DNA of 64,000 nt, from positions 62,001-126,000 of the forward strand of contig NZ_CAJHAR010000004.1 of NCBI RefSeq assembly GCF_904846415.1. Direction: 5' to 3'. Positions 9,224 to 16,748 of this stretch are shown one piece after another. This DNA comes from Psychrobacter piscatorii (GTDB lineage Bacteria; Pseudomonadota; Gammaproteobacteria; Pseudomonadales; Moraxellaceae). The notes beneath the pieces were generated by a model. It saw nothing but the letters and a program-made list of their open reading frames with translations. It was not told the origin of the DNA and did not search any database. A program made the translations under genes and the position numbers. Each line of letters opens with the position of its first letter. Position 1 is the stretch's first letter.

Positions 9224-9500
9224 ACGTTCCTTAAATTCTGATGGGTGTTGACATAAATTTTTGACAGGATTTTTTGACTTCGGGTTCTGATACTTTGTTC
9301 TCTGACGTCCCTGACAGACAAGCAATATAGATAGCAGAATAATGGACAGCCGTTAAAATCGACCGACTATAAACCTTTTGATAATACCTGAGTAAAAAAT
9401 CAAAAACAAACGTTTTGCATACTTGCAGTGACTATCGAGTAATAAAGGATAAACAATAGTTACGGTATGGTGATTTTTATATTTGATAGGATTCAATGGC

Positions 9501-9523
9501 GGTAGAGTCGGTAGCGCTCTACC
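9501..9523 (-). repeat. Stem-loop downstream of the ABC ATPase gene
   Basis: GGTAGAG (9501-9507) pairs with CTCTACC (9517-9523) across nine bases, 28 nt past the ATPase stop. It lacks a T-tract, so it may cap the 3' end or partially terminate. Confidence 0.5.
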
Positions 9524-9550
9524 ACCATCTGATTTCTGGTTTGGACAGGA

Positions 9551-10348
9551 TTAGTGCGGACGGTGCGAGGCCATAAAATCTTTGACGCGCTCAGAGGTAG
9601 GATTGTCAAAGACTTGCTCAGGTGTGCCGATCTCTTCAACCACCCCTTGGTGCAAGAACACCACTTTGCTTGATACTTCACGGGCAAAACGCATTTCATG
9701 GGTGACGATAAGCATGGTACGCCCTTCTTCTGCCAGCTCTCGCATCACAGCCAGTACTTCGTTGACCAACTCAGGGTCTAGCGCCGAGGTTGGCTCATCA
9801 AACAAAAGCACTTGCGGCTGCATGGCAAGCGCGCGAGCAATGGCCACGCGCTGACGCTGACCACCAGACAAGTTCGCTGGATAAGCGTCTTTTTTATCGA
9901 GTAGCCCTACTTTGTCTAGCAGTTTTTCGGCATCGCTGATCGCTTGGGCTTTTTTGATCTTGAGAACCTGCGTTGGCCCTTCAATGATATTTTGTAAAAT
10001 CGTCTTATGCGGCCACAAGTTAAAGTTTTGGAAGACAAACCCCACGCGAGCGCGCAAGCTCTCTAGCTGCTTAACATCTGCGGCTTGCAACTCACCTGAC
10101 TTGGCAGGTTTTAGCATGAGCTCTTCATTGCCAATCAGAATACGACCTTGATTTGGGTTTTCGAGCAAATTAATGCAGCGCAGCAAGGTTGATTTACCTG
10201 AGCCCGATGAGCCCAAAATAGAGATAACATCACCATCATAGGCGGTGAGAGATACCCCTTTGAGTACTTCTAATGAGCCATAGCTTTTATGGATGTCTTG
10301 TAAGTCTAAGGCGATAGGCCGAGTCGGGTTTTTTGCAGTATCAAGCAT
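9551..10348 (-). CDS. Polar amino-acid ABC transporter ATP-binding protein (HisP/AotP-like)
   Basis: The 265-residue ATPase energises the uptake system encoded downstream. It has Walker [10 protein letters not shown], the Q-loop [11 protein letters not shown], the signature [15 protein letters not shown], Walker [13 protein letters not shown], and the switch histidine in [24 protein letters not shown] and the extra loop before the Q-loop are typical of the HisP subgroup, which is slightly longer than GlnQ. The C-terminal [12 protein letters not shown] motif also fits. It is the first gene of the minus-strand locus, followed by three binding proteins and two permeases. Only a weak ribosome site is visible before the ATG. 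Confidence 0.93.
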   Translation of the reverse strand: MLDTAKNPTRPIALDLQDIHKSYGSLEVLKGVSLTAYDGDVISILGSSGSGKSTLLRCINLLENPNQGRILIGNEELMLKPAKSGELQAADVKQLESLRARVGFVFQNFNLWPHKTILQNIIEGPTQVLKIKKAQAISDAEKLLDKVGLLDKKDAYPANLSGGQRQRVAIARALAMQPQVLLFDEPTSALDPELVNEVLAVMRELAEEGRTMLIVTHEMRFAREVSSKVVFLHQGVVEEIGTPEQVFDNPTSERVKDFMASHRPH

Positions 10349-10708
10349 GGTTCAGCAGACTTCCAATAAATATGAGTGAAAACACGAATAAAAATAAATA
10401 AGAGCTATATAGTATCAGCATCTATAGCATTATCGTGATAGCGCTATGCCTGAGTAGGCAAAGAAAAAATGCCATATTGTCTCTTATTCCACAGCAAAAA
10501 GGCAAATCTTGTGTTTAACCAGTCAGTTAGTCGCTACTAGTCGCTACTTATCAATAATAGCGTCGCTACAAACAGTTGACCTAAAAAAGCCCAGACTGCA
10601 TTTATCGCTCTGGGCTTTATTTTATCACTTTCGCGTACTGGACGTTGTTTTATCTGATAACGCTATATTGACCAACACACTATCATAGCGTTTAGCGCGC
10701 CATAAAAC
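10349..10708. other. 360-bp spacer upstream of the ABC locus
   Basis: It carries the promoter side of the ABC ATPase gene on the minus strand and the terminator of the lipoprotein gene (10586-10618). No other gene is supported. Confidence 0.5.
10586..10618 (-). terminator. Terminator of the small lipoprotein gene
   Basis: A perfect 10-bp stem AAAGCCCAGA / TCTGGGCTTT with a 13-nt loop. T-rich tracts on both sides allow bidirectional use; its position fits the minus-strand gene ending at 10709. Confidence 0.85.
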
Positions 10709-11014
10709 TTAGTACGTCGATACATGCTCTGAATCTTCCGTACCATCCAGCACTTCTGCATCATCAGCGGTTGCCACTGCCACATCATCCCCTGTACTGA
10801 CAGCCATGCCGTCATCGGCGCTAGCAACGGCGATATCGTCAGAGCTGCTCGCAGTCGCAGTTGCATTCTCTTCAACGCTGGTTTGGGCATCGACTGTCGT
10901 GTCCGCTTGCGTCTCCATCGGTGTCTCGTCTTTGCTACACGCACTGAGCGCAAGCACACCTGCAACCAACCCAACCGTCATCCAGTTTTTGTACGTACTG
11001 CTTTTAGTCGCCAT
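10709..11014 (-). CDS. Small acidic lipoprotein of unknown function
   Basis: From the ATG at 11014, preceded by GGAGAG at five bases, the product is 101 residues. A GTG two codons upstream is less likely. A short basic N-terminus, a hydrophobic core and LSACSK (lipid-modified Cys26) mark a lipoprotein. The mature part is almost all Ala, Asp, Ser, Thr, Val and Glu, with loose repeats of the type DDIAVASADD, DGMAVSTGDD, DVAVATADD. No domain is recognised, and it may be intrinsically disordered. Ser at +2 would favour outer-membrane sorting. It is flanked by its own terminator and faces away from proA. Confidence 0.65.
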   Translation of the reverse strand: MATKSSTYKNWMTVGLVAGVLALSACSKDETPMETQADTTVDAQTSVEENATATASSSDDIAVASADDGMAVSTGDDVAVATADDAEVLDGTEDSEHVSTY

Positions 11015-11419
11015 CTTCACTCTCCATTACTTATTATTTCGTGATGCAGCATTATCTACTGACAACGCTGTTTTCTTAATGCCTACTATACTGATGATGT
11101 GCTACGGCTACCTTAGTATTTACAGCACAGTTCTGTTAAAGACACGTAAAGATAGAGTGTGCGATTGATAACAGATAGCCATCAAGAAACTTAGGGTAAA
11201 TTCTATGAGACTGTATGAGATAAAGCCTCATCAGCGTTTTGTAAAGCAGATTCTGTTCACAAAATCATCTTTACTATCGCCGCAATCTCCTCTATGTTAA
11301 ATAGCATAATGACCTATCGCTATTTAAATAGGCATTCAAAACCTCTTTTTTTGCTAAATTTTCGCCTTTTTAGGCGCTTTTATTTATATAAAACTGATAC
11401 CACATAAGGAGAATAATTT
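11015..11419. other. 405-bp divergent spacer before proA
   Basis: It holds the promoters of the lipoprotein gene (minus) and proA (plus). A 12-bp palindrome CTATTTAAATAG lies at 11320-11331 and a small hairpin at 11363-11376. No coding ORF is supported. Confidence 0.5.
11363..11386 (+). promoter_or_regulatory. Terminator-like hairpin in the proA leader
   Basis: CGCCT TTTT AGGCG is followed by CTTTTATTTAT, ending about 34 bases before the proA ATG. It could attenuate transcription or be a weak terminator of an upstream start. The short stem makes the role uncertain. Confidence 0.35.
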
Positions 11420-12721
11420 ATGAGTCAATCAAATACGACGGATATTACTACCTACATGCAGTCTGTTGGCAAGCAAGCAAGAGCGGCGTCACGCGCACTC
11501 GCGGCAGCCAATACAGGCGACAAAAACTCAGCACTCATGGCCATTCATGATGAGCTAGTCAATGCCAAACAAGACATTTTGGCAGCCAACAAAATCGATA
11601 TGGATAATGGTCACAAAAATGACCTCGATAGCGCGCTCCTTGATCGCTTGGAGTTAAACGACGCACGATTTAACGGTATGCTTCAAGGTCTCAAAGATGT
11701 CGCTGGCCTCCCTGACCCAATCGGTGAAGTGACTGATATGACTTATCAGCCATCAGGTATCCATTTGGGCAAAATGCGTGTACCACTGGGCGTCGTTGGT
11801 ATGATTTATGAGTCGCGTCCTAATGTCACGTTAGAAGCTGCTTCACTAGCACTCAAATCAGGTAATGCCATTATCTTACGCGGTGGTTCTGAAGCGTTTG
11901 AGTCCAATCAAGCCATTGCTAAATGCATCATAAAAGGCCTCAGTCAGACGGATCTCTCTGAGCACAGCGTTCAGGTATTGCAAACGACCGATCGCGCCGC
12001 CGTTGGTGAGCTGATCACCATGACTGAATATGTCGATGTTATCGTGCCACGCGGCGGTAAAGGTTTGATTGCACGTATCAGCAACGATGCCAAGGTCCCT
12101 GTGATTAAGCATCTAGACGGCAACTGTCATACCTTTATCGATAGCGATGCAGATCCTGAGATTGCGATCAAAGTCAGTGTCAATGCCAAAACGCATCGCT
12201 ACGGCACCTGTAATACGATGGAGACGCTACTGGTCGATGCGCCTATCGCCAAAGACTTGCTGCCCAAGATTGCCACCGCCATCATTGAAGCTGATGATGC
12301 GATGCAGCTACGTGTGGACGATAGCGCCCAAAGCATCTTAGCCGATGTGATTACTCTAAACGGTCATTTATCTGCGGCTACTGATGAGGACTGGGATACT
12401 GAATACTTAGCGCCTATCCTTGCGGTAAAAGTCGTCGACGGTATTGATGAGGCGATTGAACATATCAATACCCACGGCAGCCATCATACCGATGTCATCA
12501 TCACAGACAACTATACCAAATCACAACGCTTCATCCGTGAAGTAGACTCAGCGAGCGTGATGATTAACGCCTCCAGCCGTTTTGCTGATGGCTTTGAATA
12601 CGGACTTGGTGCTGAGATTGGTATCTCAACGGACAAAATCCATGCGCGCGGCCCTGTCGGTCTCGAAGGTTTGACCTCACAAAAATGGATCGTCTACGGT
12701 CATGGCGAAACTCGTGCTTAA
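11420..12721 (+). CDS. proA: Glutamate-5-semialdehyde dehydrogenase (gamma-glutamyl phosphate reductase)
   Basis: The 433-residue enzyme performs the second step of proline synthesis, NADPH-dependent reduction of gamma-glutamyl phosphate to glutamate semialdehyde in the cytoplasm. It is a full-length member of the aldehyde dehydrogenase superfamily. The catalytic cysteine lies near residue 264 in [13 protein letters not shown]. Other landmarks are [38 protein letters not shown] and the C-terminal [25 protein letters not shown] good AAGGAG ribosome site precedes the ATG. proB is not adjacent in this window. A strong terminator follows. Confidence 0.96.
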   Translation: MSQSNTTDITTYMQSVGKQARAASRALAAANTGDKNSALMAIHDELVNAKQDILAANKIDMDNGHKNDLDSALLDRLELNDARFNGMLQGLKDVAGLPDPIGEVTDMTYQPSGIHLGKMRVPLGVVGMIYESRPNVTLEAASLALKSGNAIILRGGSEAFESNQAIAKCIIKGLSQTDLSEHSVQVLQTTDRAAVGELITMTEYVDVIVPRGGKGLIARISNDAKVPVIKHLDGNCHTFIDSDADPEIAIKVSVNAKTHRYGTCNTMETLLVDAPIAKDLLPKIATAIIEADDAMQLRVDDSAQSILADVITLNGHLSAATDEDWDTEYLAPILAVKVVDGIDEAIEHINTHGSHHTDVIITDNYTKSQRFIREVDSASVMINASSRFADGFEYGLGAEIGISTDKIHARGPVGLEGLTSQKWIVYGHGETRA

Positions 12722-12757
12722 TTTGGTACGTATCGACTATCGAAATGATTAATCAGG

Positions 12758-12786
12758 AACGTCAGCAATTTTGCTGGCGTTTTTTC
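12758..12786 (+). terminator. proA terminator
   Basis: A 10-bp stem AACGTCAGCA / TGCTGGCGTT (one G-T pair) with a 4-nt loop, then TTTTTTC. Confidence 0.9.
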
Positions 12787-12873
12787 ATTTGGATAATAGA
12801 TATTTTAATCATAGGCATTTGAATAACAAGTATGCTAATCACATACGTCTACATAATAAGGAGCGGCGCAATC

Positions 12874-13611
12874 ATGCAAAGTGGCAAGATTAAACACTGG
12901 AATCAAGAAAAAGGCTATGGCTTTATCGATGTCGATGATCAAGATGAGGATGTGTTTTTTCACGTGAGTAAAGTGCGATTGTCTCAGCCTATCAGTATTG
13001 GACAAAGTGTCTATTTCAATAACAAACGCAATGATAAAAACCAATTACGCGCCACCGAAGTCACCTCATCTTCATTAAGCCTTGAACAAGATACTGCGTC
13101 AGACACATCTAAATATATACCTAATAATACCAAACGAAATAACAATCATAACCATCGCAACTCAAACCGCAGCCGTCAAAGTAATACTTCAAATAAAAGA
13201 AGCTTAGGTTCTACTCTATTTAGCCTCATCGCCATTATCGCTGTCGCTATCTACTTCTTTGGTGATTTTAGCTCGACGTTATCTCAGTATACGTCTGACA
13301 ATACCAGTCAAGTCGCCACGACTGACACAGCGACTACTAGCATCACGGGCGATGCACAGATCGATAAAACGATTGCGCTGATTCAACAAGGCGGGCCATA
13401 TCCTTATCCCAATAAGGACGGTACGAGGTTTTATAATCGTGAAAATAGGCTGCCAGCACAGTCGCAAGGCTACTACCGAGAATACACCGTGCCCACCCCT
13501 GGCGTCTCACATCGCGGCGCGCGCCGTATCGTCACAGGCGGTTATCCGCCCACCGTCTATTACTTGACCGTCGATCATTATGATAGTTTTCAAAGACTGC
13601 AGGTGCCCTAA
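12874..13611 (+). CDS. Membrane-anchored ribonuclease: cold-shock domain, one TM helix, RNase Sa/barnase-type domain
   Basis: A three-part protein of 245 residues from the ATG at 12874 (AAGGAG ten bases upstream); a longer ATG at 12832 lacks a ribosome site. Residues 1-65 are a cold-shock OB fold with KGYGFI (RNP1-like) and DVFFHVS (RNP2-like). Residues 66-110 are a polar, Asn/Arg-rich linker. Residues 111-130 form one membrane helix preceded by basic residues, so the C-terminus should face the periplasm. Residues 165-245 follow Streptomyces RNase Sa closely: GPYPYPNKDG, FYNRE, LPAQSQGYYREYTV, RGARR, DHYDSF. Catalytic residues by that alignment are Glu203, Arg214/Arg218 and His235. The next gene encodes a barstar-type inhibitor one base away. 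The RNase family is secure; the biological role (toxin, RNA scavenging or RNA turnover) is inference. Confidence 0.88.
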   Translation: MQSGKIKHWNQEKGYGFIDVDDQDEDVFFHVSKVRLSQPISIGQSVYFNNKRNDKNQLRATEVTSSSLSLEQDTASDTSKYIPNNTKRNNNHNHRNSNRSRQSNTSNKRSLGSTLFSLIAIIAVAIYFFGDFSSTLSQYTSDNTSQVATTDTATTSITGDAQIDKTIALIQQGGPYPYPNKDGTRFYNRENRLPAQSQGYYREYTVPTPGVSHRGARRIVTGGYPPTVYYLTVDHYDSFQRLQVP

Positions 13612-13612
13612 C

Positions 13613-14047
13613 ATGAAACAAGCGAATATGAATCAAGAAGCTATAGCTCAAGAAGCCATGGATCAACAAGCTATGAATCAGAAAAGTATAAGCCAAGCCA
13701 TCCACTATGTTAATCAAGACCACATTAACCAAAACGGTACAGCACTAGTGGCGGATATTCCTCCTACGGCTGTTACCATACCCGTGGGTGACACCCTCGA
13801 TAAAACCACGCTACTGACGAGTCTGGCTCACGCCTGTGATTTTCCCAGTTATTTTTCGCACAACTGGGACAGCGCATGGGACTGTTTGACAGATAGTGAG
13901 GTGGTGCATTTAACGCTTGATTTGACGGTGGTAAAAAGGATAAATACCGAAGACTTCAATGTCTTTAAAAGCATCATTGAAGATGCTTACAGAGATTTTG
14001 GCAAACCACAACTGTGGGTTATTGTGCCATCTGAGGATGAAGTCTAG
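13613..14047 (+). CDS. Barstar-family ribonuclease inhibitor (immunity partner)
   Basis: The 144-residue product begins at the ATG one base after the RNase stop; translational coupling is likely. Residues 6-30 are a pentapeptide tandem repeat rich in Gln, Ala and Met. The rest matches barstar: a beta strand, then FPSYFSHNWDSAWDCLTD, in which the Asp, Trp and Asp that barstar uses to plug the barnase active site (Asp35, Trp38, Asp39) are all kept. A long acidic helix (RINTEDFNVFKSIIEDAYRDF) and the closing strand QLWVIVPS follow. It should sit in the cytoplasm and neutralise the RNase domain before export or upon mislocalisation. No other candidate partner is nearby. A very stable hairpin follows. 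Confidence 0.88.
   Translation: MKQANMNQEAIAQEAMDQQAMNQKSISQAIHYVNQDHINQNGTALVADIPPTAVTIPVGDTLDKTTLLTSLAHACDFPSYFSHNWDSAWDCLTDSEVVHLTLDLTVVKRINTEDFNVFKSIIEDAYRDFGKPQLWVIVPSEDEV
13628..13699 (+). repeat. 15-bp in-frame tandem repeat in the barstar gene
   Basis: Four imperfect copies and part of a fifth of a 15-base unit encode (M/I)-x-Q-x-(A/S) pentapeptides: MNQEA, IAQEA, MDQQA, MNQKS, ISQA. Copy-number change would keep the frame. Confidence 0.8.
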
Positions 14048-14094
14048 TTTCGTTGTTAAAAAATTAGTCACCAATAATCATTCGTCATCATAGA

Positions 14095-14150
14095 AACCTG
14101 AATTCGAGATAAAGCCATATTTATCCCGAATTCAGGTTAATTTATTTTAT
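14095..14150 (+). terminator. Long hairpin ending the RNase-inhibitor unit
   Basis: A perfect 12-bp stem AACCTGAATTCG / CGAATTCAGGTT (14095-14106, 14127-14138) is extended inside by GATAAA / TTTATC and followed by TTAATTTATTTTAT. It lies just before the gltS ribosome site, so it could also influence gltS. Confidence 0.75.
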
Positions 14151-14165
14151 ACAAAGGATTAACCT

Positions 14166-15440
14166 ATGGAGATTACCTTAAACGGTTATTACACACTGAT
14201 ACTCGCGACCTTGGTGCTACTACTGGGGCGTTTTTTGGTCAAAAGGATTAAATTTTTAGAAGACTTTAATATTCCAGAACCCGTTGCTGGTGGTTTGGTC
14301 GCAGCGGTTGCTGTCTATGTTCTCAATATGGTTTGGGGATATAGCTTCAACTTTCATCAAGGATTGCAGACCGCCACCATGCTGATGTTCTTTGCTTCTA
14401 TCGGTCTGAGTGCTGATTTTAGTCGCCTAAAAGCGGGTGGTACACCGTTATTGATTTTTACGATCGTGGTGTCCGTATTTATTGTCTTACAAGATGTCGT
14501 TGGCGTAGCCATGGCAAGTGCGCTGGGGCTTGATCCGCTGCTCGGTCTTGTGACAGGCTCTATCGCTCTGACGGGTGGTCATGGTACGGCAGGTGCTTGG
14601 GGTATTACTTTAGAACAAGACTACGGTGTGGTCGGTGCGACCACACTGGGTATCGCTGTTGCGACTTATGGTTTGGTCGCAGGTGGTATCGTCGGTGGTC
14701 CTGTGGCACGGCGCTTGATTAACCGGCTGGGCCTAAAACCGACGCCAGCCGATCCAAATCCTAGTGATATTGAAAAAGTTGCCAGTGCTCAGTCACTATA
14801 TAGCACCAAACATGACGAGGAGACTGCAGGTAGTAATAAAGATATCTTTGAGAGACCCGATAGCATGCGCTTTATCACGGCATCCTCTACTATCGAGACG
14901 TTGGCGCTATTTGCAGGTGCGTTGGCTTTTGCTGACGGAATGACGCTCGTAGCTGAGGGCACGTGGTTTGAGTTGCCGACGTTCGTATGGGCACTGGCAG
15001 GCGGCGTTATCATACGCAATGTGTTAACGATGGTGTTTAATTTTGAGATGTTTGATCGCTCAATTGACGTACTTGGTAATGCGTCTTTGAGTCTGTTTTT
15101 GGCGATGGCATTGCTATCATTGAAGCTATGGCAATTGACGGATTTGGCAGGCCCTGTATTGGTCATATTGATCGTACAGACCATCATCATGATTATCTAC
15201 GTCTACCTTATTACCTTTAAAGTCATGGGTAAAGACTATGATGCGGCGGTATTGTCAGCAGGTCATTGCGGTTTTGGTATGGGTGCGACCCCAACAGCGA
15301 TTGCTAATATGCAGGCAGTCACTGATCGCTATCTACCCTCGCCTAAGGCATTCTTGATTGTGCCAATGGTTGGTGCATTCTTTGTCGATATCGTTAATGC
15401 GACGATACTGCAGATATTTACCAAGTTACCGTTTATGTGA
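14166..15440 (+). CDS. gltS: Sodium/glutamate symporter GltS
   Basis: The 424-residue inner-membrane protein takes up L-glutamate with sodium. It shows the two inverted halves of the ESS family: IPEPVAGGLVAA early in the protein and the re-entrant loop SIALTGGHGTAGAWG; the second half carries LSAGHCGFGMGATPTAIANM. About ten hydrophobic helices are visible, and a polar insert of about 50 residues (residues 195-235) lies between the halves. AAAGGAT precedes the ATG at a good distance. It is monocistronic with a strong terminator. Confidence 0.94.
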   Translation: MEITLNGYYTLILATLVLLLGRFLVKRIKFLEDFNIPEPVAGGLVAAVAVYVLNMVWGYSFNFHQGLQTATMLMFFASIGLSADFSRLKAGGTPLLIFTIVVSVFIVLQDVVGVAMASALGLDPLLGLVTGSIALTGGHGTAGAWGITLEQDYGVVGATTLGIAVATYGLVAGGIVGGPVARRLINRLGLKPTPADPNPSDIEKVASAQSLYSTKHDEETAGSNKDIFERPDSMRFITASSTIETLALFAGALAFADGMTLVAEGTWFELPTFVWALAGGVIIRNVLTMVFNFEMFDRSIDVLGNASLSLFLAMALLSLKLWQLTDLAGPVLVILIVQTIIMIIYVYLITFKVMGKDYDAAVLSAGHCGFGMGATPTAIANMQAVTDRYLPSPKAFLIVPMVGAFFVDIVNATILQIFTKLPFM

Positions 15441-15471
15441 TTTTTGTTTTTAAATCAGACTAAATTGATTT

Positions 15472-15511
15472 AAAAAAGGCTGGGCTACATTATCGTAACC
15501 CAGCCTTTTTT
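15472..15511 (+). terminator. gltS terminator
   Basis: An 11-bp stem AAAAGGCTGGG / CCCAGCCTTTT is followed by further T residues. Confidence 0.92.
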
Positions 15512-15656
15512 GTTGTCTATGAATATTTCATATAATGGTTTGCTTGGCTTAAATTAGACTATTACGTGGTGTTATGAGAGTAAGAAAACTCCAAATAAAC
15601 TTATCAAATTATTGAAAGGAAATTAAGAAATACTATTAGATAGTTTAAGAGATTAT

Positions 15657-15893
15657 ATGATCGGAGAGTTTGATTCATATATCAATAATTTGCCTTCCAA
15701 GTTCTTGTTCGATTTCGTGATGGACTTGATAGGCTCTAAAATATATAAGCAAGCCATCGATGATACTAAAACTTGGCTATACGATATTTTTATGGATATA
15801 TTGGATGGTCGCCATGCATTGGAAAATAATTATTTTGATGATGTTCCAATAGGCTCACTGCTTATACTTTCCAAAGAGAACGTATGGAGCTAG
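15657..15893 (+). CDS. Small hypothetical protein in an AT-rich islet
   Basis: A 78-residue ORF, not recognised. It is acidic and rich in aromatic residues (FLFDFVMDLIG, TWLYDIFMDIL), with no signal peptide or clear membrane segment. Its base composition is visibly more AT-rich than the flanking gltS and transporter genes. An in-frame stop lies about 30 nt upstream and the ribosome site is weak (AAGAGA), so the start is uncertain. It could be a remnant or a small cytoplasmic protein acquired with the next ORF. Confidence 0.4.
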   Translation: MIGEFDSYINNLPSKFLFDFVMDLIGSKIYKQAIDDTKTWLYDIFMDILDGRHALENNYFDDVPIGSLLILSKENVWS

Positions 15894-16008
15894 AGTTCAA
15901 GTAAGTTGTGGCTTTAATCCAAATTTTATATATTATAAAGTTCAAGTTCTGGGTTAAAAATCCAGTCTACACATACTGTACTTTATGCAAAATTAATCGG
16001 GAGCAAAT

Positions 16009-16584
16009 ATGATAGATGTCTCTCCAGACCATATAGGGGATCTACTTGATTCAAGGTTTTTACAAGATATAATCGAACACTATTGTGAAGAAGAAGAATT
16101 TGAAAGCTTAGATTTTAGTTGTGAGTCAGATGCCCGCTATGCTATAAGGCGATGGATAGGCAATGAACCAAAGTTCTTACCTGAAGAGTCAAAGTACAGC
16201 TTTAATATTAATCTTAATAGCAACATGTGGAGTTCAAAGCAACACAAGAAGCTATTTAAGGAAAGTTTAAAGTATGTCCTAACGAAAAAATTAATAGTTT
16301 CGGGTGCTCAATTACCGGGTATTGATTTTAATATTAAGGGCGCTCCGAAAGAATTTAATGCTTGGACTGAATCACACGATAAAAACTGGATTTGGACTGA
16401 ACGACATTGTAAAAATGCGGAAAATGCTCACCATAGATTTCTAATGTTACTTTGGGATGAATGGTTTGATGAGCCTTTTACTCCAGCAGATCTAGATTTA
16501 TATCGTGAAAGAGTAGACCGTAATTTTATCTCATTCCCATTTAATCCAGATTGCTGGGGTGACGCTGAATATAAGGAAAGTTGA
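16009..16584 (+). CDS. Hypothetical protein, AT-rich, possibly acquired
   Basis: A 191-residue soluble protein that I do not recognise. GGGAGC lies six bases before the ATG, supporting the start. The N-terminal half is acidic (HYCEEEEFESLDF). The C-terminal half is rich in Trp, Phe and charged residues (NWIWTERHCKNAENAHHRFLML, then LLWDEWFDEPFTPADLDLY). There are no membrane segments or signal. Codon use is AT-biased compared with neighbours. The acidic, aromatic style resembles immunity proteins of contact-dependent or polymorphic toxins, but that is only an impression. It lies 116 bp after another unrecognised small ORF and overlaps a short coding-like stretch at its 3' end. Confidence 0.6.
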   Translation: MIDVSPDHIGDLLDSRFLQDIIEHYCEEEEFESLDFSCESDARYAIRRWIGNEPKFLPEESKYSFNINLNSNMWSSKQHKKLFKESLKYVLTKKLIVSGAQLPGIDFNIKGAPKEFNAWTESHDKNWIWTERHCKNAENAHHRFLMLLWDEWFDEPFTPADLDLYRERVDRNFISFPFNPDCWGDAEYKES

Positions 16585-16696
16585 GGTAATCTTTAGACAC
16601 AGAGATGCATCAATTCTTGTCACCGTTCCGCCCAAAATGGCAGATACAAGCGTGTGGCAGGAATACCTAAAGAGACAATCACAAAAAACCGCCTAG
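16559..16696 (+). pseudogene. Coding-like fragment overlapping the end of the hypothetical gene
   Basis: In the +1 frame, a GTG at 16559 opens 45 codons ending at TAG 16694-16696, inside the following terminator. The peptide (IFRHRDASILVTVPPK, then DTSVWQEYLKRQ) reads like the C-terminus of a real protein rather than random translation. It may be a gene remnant or a very small overlapping gene. No good ribosome site is visible. Confidence 0.3.
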
Positions 16697-16716
16697 CCAA
16701 TGCTAAGCGGTTTTTT
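16683..16716 (+). terminator. Terminator, copy 1 of a recurring design
   Basis: AACCGC-c-TAGC / GCTA-a-GCGGTT around CAAT, with A-rich and T-rich flanks on both sides. It serves the islet (plus) and the symporter gene (minus). The same arms recur at 18633 and 20209. Confidence 0.88.
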
Positions 16717-16748
16717 ATGAGTTATAACAGCGTGTTCAATCAAACCTG

